From positions 1,736,001 to 1,800,000 of the forward strand of contig NZ_CP047198.1 of the NCBI RefSeq assembly GCF_030408635.1: DNA of 64,000 nucleotides, read 5' to 3'. Shown here piece after piece: positions 26,433 to 36,062 of the stretch (position 1 is the stretch's first letter; each line of letters starts with the position of its first letter). This DNA is from Corynebacterium coyleae. GTDB lineage: Bacteria > Actinomycetota > Actinomycetes > Mycobacteriales > Mycobacteriaceae. Under the pieces are notes generated by a model. That model made no database searches. It saw only the letters and a list, made by a program, of their open reading frames with translations, and had not been told where the DNA came from. The position numbers and the translations under genes are program-made.

Positions 26433-26639
26433 TTACTTCTCCCAAGAAGGGGTCTCGCCCCAGTCATCGTCGGCTTCGTCGGCGGCATCCGCTGCTTTGT
26501 TGCGCTGCGCTGCAATCGCCAGGGCGTTTTCAGCTTCCTCGCGCGTGGCGTACGGGCCCATGCGGTTATCCCAGGAGGCTTCCTTGCCCTGGGTGACCTC
26601 GCCGGTAGACGGGTTGTAGTAGTACTGCTCGTCAGCCAT
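26433..26639 (-). CDS. Small conserved protein with a tyrosine-rich NPSTGEV motif
   Basis: This 68-aa protein starts MADEQYYYNPSTGEVTQGKE, continues with SWDNRMGPYATREEAENAL and ends in an acidic, Trp-containing tail. AAGGAG lies 7 nt before the ATG. The middle resembles short SPOR-like modules (a guess from GPYATREEAENAL). Soluble, no signal. It converges on the CYTH-CHAD gene with an 18-bp gap. Confidence 0.75.
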   Translation of the reverse strand: MADEQYYYNPSTGEVTQGKEASWDNRMGPYATREEAENALAIAAQRNKAADAADEADDDWGETPSWEK

Positions 26640-26723
26640 GATCTGCTCCTTTATGTTCGTTGCTTTTACCGCCCCTACCCTACCGAGACGGTTGGTAGTG
26701 TGGTGGCCGTTAAGGAGCGTGTA

Positions 26724-27905
26724 ATGGCAGCATTTCAAACCCCCAAAACTTCCCCCGCCCAGCGCGTCCGCGCAGCTCACCCAGGCAGCGGACATGTGGC
26801 ATCCGCACCGGCGACGTGGGTGTTGATCGGCGAGAACGTTGACCACTTTGGTGGTGTGACGTTGGCTGGGACGTCGTCGCTACGTGCGGCTGCGGCGGCG
26901 AGCCCGCGTGACGACGACACCATCGCCCTGACCGCCCGCGGCCCCTTCGGCGACTTCACCGCCAAAACAACCCTGGCCGCGCTGCACGAGGACGAGGTCA
27001 CAGATCCGCTCGCACGACGCTGGACCGGTTTGGTGCAGTCGCTGATCCAACGCCAGGTTCTCTCCCGCGACACTGCAGGCCTGGACATTACGGTGGAGTC
27101 CGACGTGCCGCTCGGTGCCGGTCTTGGCTCGCTGTACGCCGCCGATGCCGCGATCGCGCTGGCGTTGGCGGGCGGTCACGGCGACATCGATACCGCACCC
27201 TTCCGCACCCGGCTCGCGGAGATCTGCTCGCACGCCGTAGCCACCTACTCATCGCTGGCGGTGCTGCGCGCTCGCCACTCCGTGGCCCTGCGTGGCGGTG
27301 GCACAGGCGTAAGTGTTCTCGACTACGCCGACGGGTCACTGACCGAAGCGCCTCACCCCGCCCGCCACGGCGTGCGCGTGTTCTCCCTGGCCAAGGAATT
27401 GGGCAAGCCGTACGACGTGCAGACTAAGGCGATTGCGAACCGCCGCGAGTTTATCGACGCCGCCTGCTCCAACTTCGGCGTCGAATCCCTTCGCCAACTG
27501 CCCGACGCCACCAACCGCGTCGTCCAGTGGGTCGAGGCACGCCGCTCCGTTGGCGACGAGACCGCACCCGATCCCGACGTCGCCCGCCAGTGGGTGCAGT
27601 TCTGCGAAACCGAAACGCTTCGCTCCCTCGCCGCCGCCAAGGCGCTGCGCTCCCGGCGCGCCAACGAGCTGTTCACGCTGCTGAACTCCCCGTCCGAGGC
27701 CCACGACCTGACCACCCCGGACGCGCTGGTCGCCCTGGCGCGCGAGCGTGGTGCCGTCGCTGCCCGCCCAGCCGCCACGGGCACCTCCGACGCGGTGATC
27801 GCGTTCGTGCCGGTGCAAGCCGCCGACGAGTTCGCCGCCGCAATGGCGAAGGATCTCCAGGTCGTGGAGATCACCCCGGGTGAGGTCGCCCGCCTCGAGG
27901 ACTAA
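26724..27905 (+). CDS. GHMP kinase related to galactokinase, with a degenerate third motif
   Basis: This 393-aa protein resembles galactokinase. The N-terminal sugar motif reads APATWVLIGENVDHFGG (galactokinases have GEHTDYNGG) and the ATP-binding loop PLGAGLGSLYAADA fits the GHMP Pro-X3-Gly-Leu-Gly-Ser pattern. The C-terminal GHMP motif, normally glycine-rich GxGFGG, is replaced by AATGTSDAVIAFV. No other Leloir genes are adjacent. It may act on another sugar or be inactive. The ATG at 26724 has AAGGAG 6 nt upstream. Confidence 0.75.
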   Translation: MAAFQTPKTSPAQRVRAAHPGSGHVASAPATWVLIGENVDHFGGVTLAGTSSLRAAAAASPRDDDTIALTARGPFGDFTAKTTLAALHEDEVTDPLARRWTGLVQSLIQRQVLSRDTAGLDITVESDVPLGAGLGSLYAADAAIALALAGGHGDIDTAPFRTRLAEICSHAVATYSSLAVLRARHSVALRGGGTGVSVLDYADGSLTEAPHPARHGVRVFSLAKELGKPYDVQTKAIANRREFIDAACSNFGVESLRQLPDATNRVVQWVEARRSVGDETAPDPDVARQWVQFCETETLRSLAAAKALRSRRANELFTLLNSPSEAHDLTTPDALVALARERGAVAARPAATGTSDAVIAFVPVQAADEFAAAMAKDLQVVEITPGEVARLED

Positions 27906-27926
27906 GCACTCGCCTGGACCGCAGCG

Positions 27927-29312
27927 CTAGTCCGCGGGCCAGGCGAAGCCGACCTCGCGGGCGTCGATGTCGGCGTGCACGAGTGAAAACTTCGTGGATA
28001 CGCCTTCCTCAGGCGCGCCGGCAGAGGGTGCGAGCACCGGCGGGTCGACGATGAACACGCGGGACTGTTCCTCGCCGGATTTCAGCGTGACGCCGTCGAA
28101 GTTGTGGCCCACCCACGGCTCGAGCACCGTCGCCTCCGTGAGGTGCAGGCAGGCCTTTTCCACGGTGTTGGCCAACTGGGAGGAGCGGCCCATGGTTTTC
28201 AGCATGCGTGCGGCGTCGCGCGTGACCCACTCCGGCACGGGCGTCCCGGCGCAGATGGCAAGGCAGACTTCGGTGGCGAAGCGGTCGATGAGCCTGCGCA
28301 GCGGTGCGGTGACGTGGGCGTAGTATCCGCCGATACCGGCGTGGATCTCGGGGGCGTCCTTGGACAGATCGACGTAGCCGGAGCCACGCAGGAGTTTTTG
28401 GGCTTCGCGCATGATGGCCATGCCGTGCGGGGTGTCCGCGTCCACGCCGGCAAGGAACTCACCGATGTCGCCGGTGACGTCGAAGCCCAGGTTGCGGGCC
28501 TCGCGGCGGAACTCGGCCTCGCTTTCCGCTGACGCCGGCTGGAGGGTGCGCAGGAAGCCCACCCCGGCGTCCACCATCATCTGTCCTGCGACCATGCCGG
28601 TGAGCAGGGAGATCTCCGAGTTGTAGTCCATGATCGGATGGCGTGGCTCAATGGCGAGTTCGTAGGCGTCCCCGTCGCGAGCCACGCGCACGGACGGCAC
28701 GCGCAGGTTGATGGCGTGCCTGCGTAGCGACGACTGCTGACGCAACCGGCCTACCTCCGGCAACAGCGCAATCGAAGGGTGCACCGAGCCATCCGTGAGG
28801 GAGGCGTGCACGCCCTCGTAATCCAGGCGCGCGACCGAGTGGACGAGTGCGCGCTCGACGTGGGCTGACTCGACCTCCCCTTCCCCATCGAGGTCGAAGG
28901 TCCACAGCACGGCCGGCCTATCCACATCCGGCAACAGCGACGCCGACCCTTCGGAGACTTCCTCCGGGTGCAGCCGCGCTGGCTCGTCGGGAAGGTAAAT
29001 GGTCTGGCCGCGCTGCAAGGATTCCTCGTGTACGCCGGAGTCACTGTCCACGAACGCCGCCACGTCCGCAATCGCATACCGCACCCGGTACCCGCCACCG
29101 GCACGCTGCTCCACGAACACGGCCTGGTCCAAATCTTTAGAGCCGGCCGGGTCGATGGTGACAAAGGGGATATCGCGGGCGTCGATACGCACATCTGCGA
29201 AACGGTCCACCAACTCCGAGGCCTCTGCGTGCAACGATGGCGCAAAGTCGGTGGGCACGTCGAATTCGTGCGCAATTGCGCGGAAGTTCAGGGGTGCGGC
29301 GTAGAGCTTCAT
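27927..29312 (-). CDS. RNB-domain ribonuclease (RNase II/R family)
   Basis: This 461-aa protein has the RNB catalytic core: FVTIDPAGSKDLDQAV with the metal-binding aspartates, YRVRYAIADVAAFV, IYLPDEPARLHPEEVSEG and YAHVTAPLRRLIDR. It lacks the long cold-shock and S1 regions of full RNase R, so it is the short actinobacterial form. The ATG at 29312 lies only 31 nt after the 3' end of rnpB, within the tail of a weak hairpin. Confidence 0.88.
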   Translation of the reverse strand: MKLYAAPLNFRAIAHEFDVPTDFAPSLHAEASELVDRFADVRIDARDIPFVTIDPAGSKDLDQAVFVEQRAGGGYRVRYAIADVAAFVDSDSGVHEESLQRGQTIYLPDEPARLHPEEVSEGSASLLPDVDRPAVLWTFDLDGEGEVESAHVERALVHSVARLDYEGVHASLTDGSVHPSIALLPEVGRLRQQSSLRRHAINLRVPSVRVARDGDAYELAIEPRHPIMDYNSEISLLTGMVAGQMMVDAGVGFLRTLQPASAESEAEFRREARNLGFDVTGDIGEFLAGVDADTPHGMAIMREAQKLLRGSGYVDLSKDAPEIHAGIGGYYAHVTAPLRRLIDRFATEVCLAICAGTPVPEWVTRDAARMLKTMGRSSQLANTVEKACLHLTEATVLEPWVGHNFDGVTLKSGEEQSRVFIVDPPVLAPSAGAPEEGVSTKFSLVHADIDAREVGFAWPAD

Positions 29313-29343
29313 AAAACGCCATCGTGCCACGAAGTGGGCGAAT

Positions 29344-29739
<396 letters not shown>

Positions 29740-29801
29740 ATTCGCGGTCTAAAGCATACGCCTTTAGAGCGCGTGAGCAGAACCGCCGCACATCCACCGG
29801 G

Positions 29802-30170
29802 TTAGAACGGCACCCCGCTGCGGAAGATGATGTTGGCGTACGGGGTTGTCTCACCCGTGCGAACCACGAACTTGCAGTCTGCAAGCGCCTGTTTGAGGTC
29901 TTCGTGGTCGACGCGGGTGGGGTCGTCGCAAAGTAAAGCGACCTCATCGGGCGCTTGCGTAGCGACGACCGCACCTTCCACCACAACCTCATCCAGAATC
30001 GCTTCGACGACATCGGCAAAGCGGGGCACGCCGAAGACCAGCGCGAGGTCCACGACCTCCACCCCGGCCGGGATGGGCAGGCCACAGTCCGCCACGGCGA
30101 ACGTGTCGGTGTGGCCGAGGCCGTTGATCGCGCGGGCCAGTTGGGCGTTGAGAATGCCTGTCTTGCGCAT
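29802..30170 (-). CDS. rbsD: D-ribose pyranase
   Basis: It interconverts pyranose and furanose forms of ribose ahead of phosphorylation. The 122-aa protein has the family features MRKTGILNAQLARAINGLGHTD, ADCGLPIP and the C-terminal TGETTPYANIIFRSGVPF. The ATG overlaps the rbsB stop (TAATG). It is the last gene of rbsRACBD. Confidence 0.95.
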   Translation of the reverse strand: MRKTGILNAQLARAINGLGHTDTFAVADCGLPIPAGVEVVDLALVFGVPRFADVVEAILDEVVVEGAVVATQAPDEVALLCDDPTRVDHEDLKQALADCKFVVRTGETTPYANIIFRSGVPF

Positions 30171-31093
30171 TACTCGAAGTCGCCTACGTTTTCCTTGGTC
30201 ACGGTGACAACGTCGACCGGGACGATGGCGGTGGCGTCTTCGTCGCGAAGCAGCTTCGCAGCCTCCTCAACCGCACGGGCGCCGAGCTCGCCCGGCTGCT
30301 GGGCGATGGTGGCGTGCATGCGGCCGTCGGTGACTGCCTTGAGCCCGTCGGTGGTGCCGTCGAAGCCGATGACCTTCACGTCCTTACCAGCACGATCGCC
30401 GAGCGCCTCGATGGCGCCGAGGGCCATCTCGTCGTTCTCCGCGAAGATGGCCTTCACGTTCGGGTAGGCCTGCAGCAGGTTGGTGGCAACGTTCAGGCCC
30501 TCGGTGCGGTCGAAGTTGGCGGTCTGCTCGCCGACAACCTTGATGTTCGGGTAGTTGGCAATGCCCTCCTTGAAGCCCTTACCGCGGTCGCGAGAGGCGG
30601 AGGAGCCGGCGATGCCCTGCAGGATCAGGATCTCGCCCTCTTCGCCGATGGCCTTGGCCAGCTCGTCGGCTGCCTGCTTGCCGCCGGCGACGTTGTCGGA
30701 AGAGATGAAGGAGGCGACATCGCCGCCGTTGGAGGAACGGTCCACGGCGATGACCGGGATGCTGGCGTTGTTCAGGGCCTCGACAGCCGGGACGACGGCA
30801 TCGGAGTCGGTCGGGTTGACGATCACGGCGTCGGTGCCGGAGGTGATCGCGTTGTTGAGCTGGTCGATCTGGGTCGCAGCGTCATCGGAAGCGTCCTGGA
30901 CGTTCAGGGCGATGCCGAGTTCGTCGGCCTTTTCCTGGGCGCCGTCGCGAAGCTGGACGAAGAACGGGTTGGTCTGGGTAGACAGTGCCAGGGTGACCGC
31001 GCCCTCGTCGGCGGAGTCACGGTTGCAGGCGGAAAGCGACAGGGTCATGGCCGTGGCAGCAACGATGGCGGTGGCCTTACGAGCGAAAGACAT
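30170..31093 (-). CDS. rbsB: Ribose ABC transporter substrate-binding lipoprotein
   Basis: This 307-aa lipoprotein has a signal peptide ending in the lipobox LSAC with lipidated C23, then a periplasmic-binding type 1 fold (NPFFVQLRDGAQEKADELG, NPTDSDAVVPAVEALN, AVDRSSNGGDV, GFDGTTDGL). It captures ribose outside the membrane for RbsA/RbsC. AAGGAGT precedes the start, 45 bp after rbsC. Confidence 0.95.
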   Translation of the reverse strand: MSFARKATAIVAATAMTLSLSACNRDSADEGAVTLALSTQTNPFFVQLRDGAQEKADELGIALNVQDASDDAATQIDQLNNAITSGTDAVIVNPTDSDAVVPAVEALNNASIPVIAVDRSSNGGDVASFISSDNVAGGKQAADELAKAIGEEGEILILQGIAGSSASRDRGKGFKEGIANYPNIKVVGEQTANFDRTEGLNVATNLLQAYPNVKAIFAENDEMALGAIEALGDRAGKDVKVIGFDGTTDGLKAVTDGRMHATIAQQPGELGARAVEEAAKLLRDEDATAIVPVDVVTVTKENVGDFE

Positions 31094-31138
31094 TTCGGGT
31101 ACTCCTTGAAGTTGTGAACAGGGGGTCTTGTTCAGGGG

Positions 31139-32110
31139 TTAAACGGTGGTCTTTTTGCGCAGCACGTCGAAGCCGACGGCTGCTGCGATGACCACGCCGA
31201 TGACAATCTGCTGCCAGAACGAGCTGACATTGAGCAGGTTCAGGCCGTTGCGGATCACGGCGAGCAGGATCGCGCCGACGAGCGTGCCGGTGGCCTTACC
31301 GGTGCCTCCGGCTAGCGACGCGCCACCGATGACCACGGCGGCAATCGCGTCGAGTTCGTAGCCCACACCGGCCTGCGGCTGCGCGGACGACAGGCGGCCC
31401 GCCATGACCAAACCGGCAAGCGCGGCGAACAGGCCGCTGAGTGCGTACACGGCGACGAGCACACGCTTGACCGGGATACCGGACAGGCGCGCGGCCTCCT
31501 CGTTGCCGCCGATGGCGTACATGGAACGGCCCAGCACGGTGCGCGAGAGGATGAACCAGCACAGCACGCCGGCCAGCAGCATCATCAGAATCGGGATAGG
31601 GAACTTTCCGGCGTTGGAGCCGAGCCAGTTCACCTCCTCGGCGGTAGCCATCGGCGAGCCCTGGGAGATCACCAAGGTGGCGCCGCGGGCAATGGACATC
31701 ATGGCCAGGGTGGAAATGAACGCCGGGAGTTTGCCGTAAGCGGTGGCGATACCGCTGACGGCACCTGCGGCGAAGCCGGTGAGCAGGCCCGCAATCAGCG
31801 TGATCCAACCGGGCCAGCCTGCCTCGACGAAGAAGTGGGCCGAAACCATGGCGCTCAGCGCCGCTACCGCGCCGACCGACAGGTCGATGCCGGAGGTGAC
31901 GATGACGAACGTCATGCCGAACGCCAAGATGGCCACGGTGGCGGCCTGCACGCCCACGTTGATCAGGTTGTTCACCGTGAGGAAGTGCGGGGTGGCGATG
32001 AACAGCGCGATGCACAGCACGATCAGGCCGACGAGCGCGCCGTTGTTCATGATCCAGTTGATGACGCGCTGGCGAGTACTCAAGCGCTCATCCGTAGTCG
32101 TTCCCGTCAT
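31139..32110 (-). CDS. rbsC: Ribose ABC transporter permease
   Basis: This 323-aa membrane protein has 8-10 hydrophobic helices and the family signatures FGMTFVIVTSGIDLSVGA, YAIGGNEEAARLSGI (contact with the ATPase) and VIGGASLAGGTG. The ATG overlaps the rbsA stop (ATGA). Confidence 0.95.
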   Translation of the reverse strand: MTGTTTDERLSTRQRVINWIMNNGALVGLIVLCIALFIATPHFLTVNNLINVGVQAATVAILAFGMTFVIVTSGIDLSVGAVAALSAMVSAHFFVEAGWPGWITLIAGLLTGFAAGAVSGIATAYGKLPAFISTLAMMSIARGATLVISQGSPMATAEEVNWLGSNAGKFPIPILMMLLAGVLCWFILSRTVLGRSMYAIGGNEEAARLSGIPVKRVLVAVYALSGLFAALAGLVMAGRLSSAQPQAGVGYELDAIAAVVIGGASLAGGTGKATGTLVGAILLAVIRNGLNLLNVSSFWQQIVIGVVIAAAVGFDVLRKKTTV

Positions 32111-33669
32111 GCGCGGGCCTCCGTTTCTGTAAGTGGCGTTTCTGTAAGTGGCGTTTCTGTAAGTGGTTCGACGTGGTCTTCGACGTTGGACACCGCCAGC
32201 GCCATAATCTCGTCCTGGGTGGCACCCGCGGGCAGTTCGCCCGCGATGCGGCCGCCGGACATCACCAGGATGCGATCCGACATGCCAATAACCTCAGGCA
32301 GTTCCGAGGACACCATGAGCACTGCGCCGCCGGCCTGGGTGATGTCGTTGATGATGTTGTAGATCTCCACTTTGGCGCCGACGTCGACACCGCGCGTGGG
32401 TTCGTCGAGAAGCAAAATGTTCGAGCCCGCCAGCACCCAACGACCGAATACGGCCTTTTGCTGGTTGCCGCCGGACAGGTTGCGGATCTCCTGATCGATG
32501 CCGGCCATGCGCACGCGCAATTGCTTGGCGACGTCATCCGCACGCTTGCGCTGACCACCCACATCCGCGATCCCTGCGCGTGACGACGACCGCAACGTGG
32601 CCAGTCCAATATTCTCCCCCACCGTGGCACCAAGCACGAGGCCTTGCGCCTTGCGGTCCTCGGGCACGTGGCCGATGCCGCGCTTGATCGCCTGAGCGAC
32701 GGAGCCGGACGGGAGTGGCTCGCCGTTGATGGAAACGGTGCCGGAATCGACGTGATCCGCACCCGCGATCGCGCGCACGACCTCGGTACGGCCCGCGCCA
32801 ACAAGACCCGCCAGGCCGACGACTTCGCCGGCGCGGATCTCGAAGGAGACATCCTTGAACTTGCCTTCCGTGGTGAGGTTTTCCACGGTCAGCAGCGGTT
32901 TGCCGATCTCTTTATCCACCTTCGGGTACTGGTCCTCGATGTCGCGGCCGACCATGTAGCGCACGAGTTCCGCCTCTGGGGTGGTGGCGGGGACCTCGGC
33001 GACAAAGTTGCCGTCGCGAAGCACCGCCACACTGTCGGCGATACGGGCGATCTCGTCCAGGTGGTGCGAGATAAACACCATGCCCACCCCGTTGGCCTTC
33101 AAATCGTCGACCACCATGAACAACTGGTCAACCTCGTGGCCGGTAAGGGCCGCGGTGGGCTCGTCGAGAATCAGCACACGCGCATCCATCGACAACGCCT
33201 TCGCGATTTCAACCAACTGCTGGTGCGCAATACCGAGCTCGCCGACCGGCGTGTCCAGGTCCACCTTCAGGCCGATGCGGTCGATGGCTTCAGCGGCGAT
33301 GCGGCGCATCTCCTTGAAGTTCACCAACCCCATCCGGCGCGGCGTGCGCCCGAGCGTGATGTTTTCTGCCACCGACAGCGTCGGCACCAGGTTTAACTCC
33401 TGGTGGATCGTGGCAATACCGTGCGCTTCTGCGGCCTTGGTGTCGGGCAGGGTGACCGGTTTATCGTCGATAAGAATGCGCCCCGAGGTGGGCTGATACA
33501 CGCCCGACATCATCTTGATCAGCGTCGATTTACCCGCGCCGTTCTCGCCGAGCAGCGCAAGCACGCGACCCGGCTCGACGGCGAGCGAGACGTTATCAAT
33601 CACGTTGATCGGCCCGAATGACTTCGAAATGCCGTCCAACCGGATCAGGGGTTTTACCGCTGTGGTCAT
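32107..33669 (-). CDS. rbsA: Ribose ABC transporter ATP-binding protein, duplicated domains
   Basis: This 520-aa protein has two ABC domains: the first with Walker A GENGAGKST and Walker B VLILDEPTAAL, the second with degenerate P-loop GLVGAGRTE, signature LSGGNQQKA and LLLDEPTRGVDVG, as in RbsA. Its ATG overlaps the rbsR stop (ATGA), with AAGGAGGTG upstream inside rbsR. The C-terminus is extended by three exact PLTET units encoded by a 15-bp tandem repeat. Confidence 0.95.
   Translation of the reverse strand: MTTAVKPLIRLDGISKSFGPINVIDNVSLAVEPGRVLALLGENGAGKSTLIKMMSGVYQPTSGRILIDDKPVTLPDTKAAEAHGIATIHQELNLVPTLSVAENITLGRTPRRMGLVNFKEMRRIAAEAIDRIGLKVDLDTPVGELGIAHQQLVEIAKALSMDARVLILDEPTAALTGHEVDQLFMVVDDLKANGVGMVFISHHLDEIARIADSVAVLRDGNFVAEVPATTPEAELVRYMVGRDIEDQYPKVDKEIGKPLLTVENLTTEGKFKDVSFEIRAGEVVGLAGLVGAGRTEVVRAIAGADHVDSGTVSINGEPLPSGSVAQAIKRGIGHVPEDRKAQGLVLGATVGENIGLATLRSSSRAGIADVGGQRKRADDVAKQLRVRMAGIDQEIRNLSGGNQQKAVFGRWVLAGSNILLLDEPTRGVDVGAKVEIYNIINDITQAGGAVLMVSSELPEVIGMSDRILVMSGGRIAGELPAGATQDEIMALAVSNVEDHVEPLTETPLTETPLTETEARA
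32124..32168. repeat. 15-bp tandem repeat, three units, at the rbsA 3' end
   Basis: The unit TTTCTGTAAGTGGCG (plus strand) is repeated exactly and encodes Pro-Leu-Thr-Glu-Thr three times at the RbsA C-terminus. Unit gain or loss would stay in frame. Confidence 0.9.
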
Positions 33670-34682
33670 CTGCTGCACCTCCTTGAAGTGAAGTTGAAAT
33701 TGCTGGATTCTCGGATAGTCAATGTGGTGGGTAACACCTCGTGCTGCGAGGTCGGCTCCCCGCGGATCAGCGCGGCGATCTTCTCCCACGCACGTCTGCC
33801 GACGTCCTCCACATGCTGCTCAATCACCGTCAACGGAACGGGCTGCATCTGAAACGCCGGCTGGTCATCAAACCCAACCAGCGCGAGATCCTCGCCCAGA
33901 CCGATCTTGTGGTCCAGCACGTACTGCAGCGCCCCGACCGTCATCATGGAATCCCCCGCGATAATCGCCGACGCGCCACGCTTGAGCAGGTCCGCGGCAC
34001 CCGCGAAGCCCTCCGCGCTGCTGTAGCCGCCGCGGAAGATCAGACCGTTCGTCTCTGGGGTTTCGCGGATCGCGTCGTGGAAGCCTTCCAGGCGCTGCAG
34101 CCCCGTCGACGTACTCGACGGGCCCGCGATATAGCCGATCTGCGTATGCCCGTTGTCCTTGAGGTGCTGGACGGCCTTGCGGATGGAAGGTCGCGCGTCC
34201 GTAATCACCGACGGCACCTCCAGCCCCGGCAGCACCCGATCCACCTGCACAATCATCTGGCCCCGATCCAGCAGCGACTGCACCATCGGCGCGCTGTGCA
34301 TCGACGGCACGATGATCGCCCCGGCCAGCTGCTGGCCGCTAAAGGTCTGCAACGCGGCGTCGAGTTGGCCGGCGTCCTCGTTGGTGGTGGCGATCATCAC
34401 CGAAAACCCATCGGTGTCCGCTGCCTGCTGAATCGACGCCGCCATCTGCGCGAAGAACGGATTGACCAGGCTCGGGATGGTTAGCCCCACCGCGGTCGAC
34501 GCTGCCGAGCGCAACCCCCTCGCCTGCAAATTCGGCACGTAATTCAACTTCGCCGCCGAATGAAACACCCGGTCCCGCGTTTGTTTCGAGATCGCCGGGT
34601 TTCCCGCCAGCGCCCGCGACACCGTGGACGGCGAGACACCGGCGTCGAGCGCAACCTCGCGCAACGTGGCCCGTGCTGCCAT
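33666..34682 (-). CDS. rbsR: LacI-family repressor of the ribose operon
   Basis: This 338-aa regulator has the LacI helix-turn-helix at the N-terminus (TLREVALDAGVSPSTVSRAL, then NYVPNLQARGLRS hinge) and a periplasmic-binding effector domain. It heads the rbsRACBD run and faces a perfect 16-bp LacI-type operator 45 bp upstream, so it should repress its own operon until ribose or a ribose phosphate binds (family inference). GGAGGGA precedes the ATG. Confidence 0.93.
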   Translation of the reverse strand: MAARATLREVALDAGVSPSTVSRALAGNPAISKQTRDRVFHSAAKLNYVPNLQARGLRSAASTAVGLTIPSLVNPFFAQMAASIQQAADTDGFSVMIATTNEDAGQLDAALQTFSGQQLAGAIIVPSMHSAPMVQSLLDRGQMIVQVDRVLPGLEVPSVITDARPSIRKAVQHLKDNGHTQIGYIAGPSSTSTGLQRLEGFHDAIRETPETNGLIFRGGYSSAEGFAGAADLLKRGASAIIAGDSMMTVGALQYVLDHKIGLGEDLALVGFDDQPAFQMQPVPLTVIEQHVEDVGRRAWEKIAALIRGEPTSQHEVLPTTLTIRESSNFNFTSRRCSR

Positions 34683-34727
34683 GGGTCCCTCCGTGTGTGT
34701 CCGGATCGTGTTGGGTGCTAGTGATGT

Positions 34728-34743
34728 GTGCAAACGTTTGCAC
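34728..34743. promoter_or_regulatory. LacI-type operator of the rbs operon
   Basis: GTGCAAACGTTTGCAC is a perfect 16-bp palindrome with the CG centre typical of LacI-family sites, placed just upstream of rbsR over the likely promoter. Confidence 0.85.
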
Positions 34744-34901
34744 CATGTGCAGAACAACCTAAACTGCAGCTGAGCGTCAGGTCAATAGCGCCACACCCCC
34801 AACACACCCCCGAACGTTGGACTGCCGGCGCCATTTCGTGTGGTTTTGCGGCGGCGTTGGTGGCCGCCGCGGTCGCCCCCAGTCCGTAGCCCCAGTCTCC
34901 T

Positions 34902-36062
34902 CTACCCGCGGTGGTGGGCGACGTCGTTGACACAGCGAACCACACCGAATTCACCGAAGTAGTCCACGACAGAGATGCTGGCAAGATCCAAAAACAGGTG
35001 CTTGAACAGTTCGGCGTTCGCGCCGAGAGCCTGGCGGACCATGGATTTGATCGGGGTCATGTGGGTCACCACCAGCACGTTCTGGCCCTCGTAGCGCTCC
35101 TGAATTTTCAGTCGGGCGCGGGTGACGCGGCGGTGGAAGGCTGTCAGCGACTCACCGGCAGGGGGCGCGTTGTTTGGCGATTCCTGCCACGTCGCATACG
35201 TCTCCTCCCCCTTCGCAATCGCCTCGTCGCGGGTCAGGCCCTCGTAGTCGCCGAAGTCGAGCTCGCGGAAGCCCTCGTCAGTACGAACTTCAAGGCCAAG
35301 CACCTCGGCGGCGAACTGCGCGGTTTGCTGAGCGCGCGCTTGCGGGGAGGCAACGATGGCGTCGATGCGCCCGAACGTGCGCAGCGCCTCGGCGGCACGC
35401 TTCGCCTGGTCACGGCCGATATCGGTGAGGTCCGGGTTAGAAACGCCGGAAAAACGCATCTCAGCCGAGTGTTGCGTCTGCCCGTGCCGCAGCAGAATGA
35501 ACCGCGTTCGCGGTTCGGAGTTTCCAGCCCAGTGGCCAGCGGCATCGCGCTTTTTCTTTTCGACGACCGGCCCCTCCGCCGGCTTCTCCTCTTGGGCCGA
35601 AGCCTTGCCACCGCCGCCCCACACGCCGGTGCCCTTCACAATCCCCGGCTTGTCGCCACGCGCGGCCGCGTCCATGGCCACGTTGGACAACTCGTCGGCC
35701 TTCTTGTTCTTGGCGCGCGGAACCCAGGTGTAGGTGACCTTCTCAAAGGAGGAGGCGAGGTCGCGAGCTTCCCGGGCGAGTTGTTGCATGTCCGGGTGTT
35801 TGATTTTCCACCGGCCGTTCATTTGCTCGACAACGAGCTTGGAGTCCATGAATACATCCACCCGCGTGGCGCCGACCTCGCGGCACGCCTCCAGCCCGCG
35901 GATCAGTCCGTAGTATTCGGCGACGTTGTTGGTGGACTTTTTGCCCACCACATACGCGATCTCACCGAGGGTTTCGCCGTCGGCGTCGTAGACCACGGAG
36001 CCGGATCCGGCGACCCCCGGGTTTCCGCGGGAGCCGCCGTCGCAGTACATCTTGACCTGCAT
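34902..36062 (-). CDS. Bifunctional RNase HI/phosphatase (phosphoglycerate mutase-like) fusion
   Basis: This 386-aa protein joins an RNase H domain (1-135; active-site D8 in CDGGSRGNPG, E49 in NNVAEY, D73 in FMDSKLVVEQ) to a histidine phosphatase domain (about 185-386; RFILLRHGQTQHS with catalytic H193, and the second His in VVTHMTPI). Fusions of this kind are typical of Corynebacterium and Mycobacterium, where the second half has been linked to alpha-ribazole phosphatase activity. The ATG follows the stop of the zinc-ribbon gene with no gap. Confidence 0.94.
   Translation of the reverse strand: MQVKMYCDGGSRGNPGVAGSGSVVYDADGETLGEIAYVVGKKSTNNVAEYYGLIRGLEACREVGATRVDVFMDSKLVVEQMNGRWKIKHPDMQQLAREARDLASSFEKVTYTWVPRAKNKKADELSNVAMDAAARGDKPGIVKGTGVWGGGGKASAQEEKPAEGPVVEKKKRDAAGHWAGNSEPRTRFILLRHGQTQHSAEMRFSGVSNPDLTDIGRDQAKRAAEALRTFGRIDAIVASPQARAQQTAQFAAEVLGLEVRTDEGFRELDFGDYEGLTRDEAIAKGEETYATWQESPNNAPPAGESLTAFHRRVTRARLKIQERYEGQNVLVVTHMTPIKSMVRQALGANAELFKHLFLDLASISVVDYFGEFGVVRCVNDVAHHRG

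Noticed and set aside
34840-34880. GC-rich stem GCGGCGG/CCGCCGC as terminator of the RNase H operon
   Set aside because: No T-run follows on the minus strand, so I did not call it a terminator.
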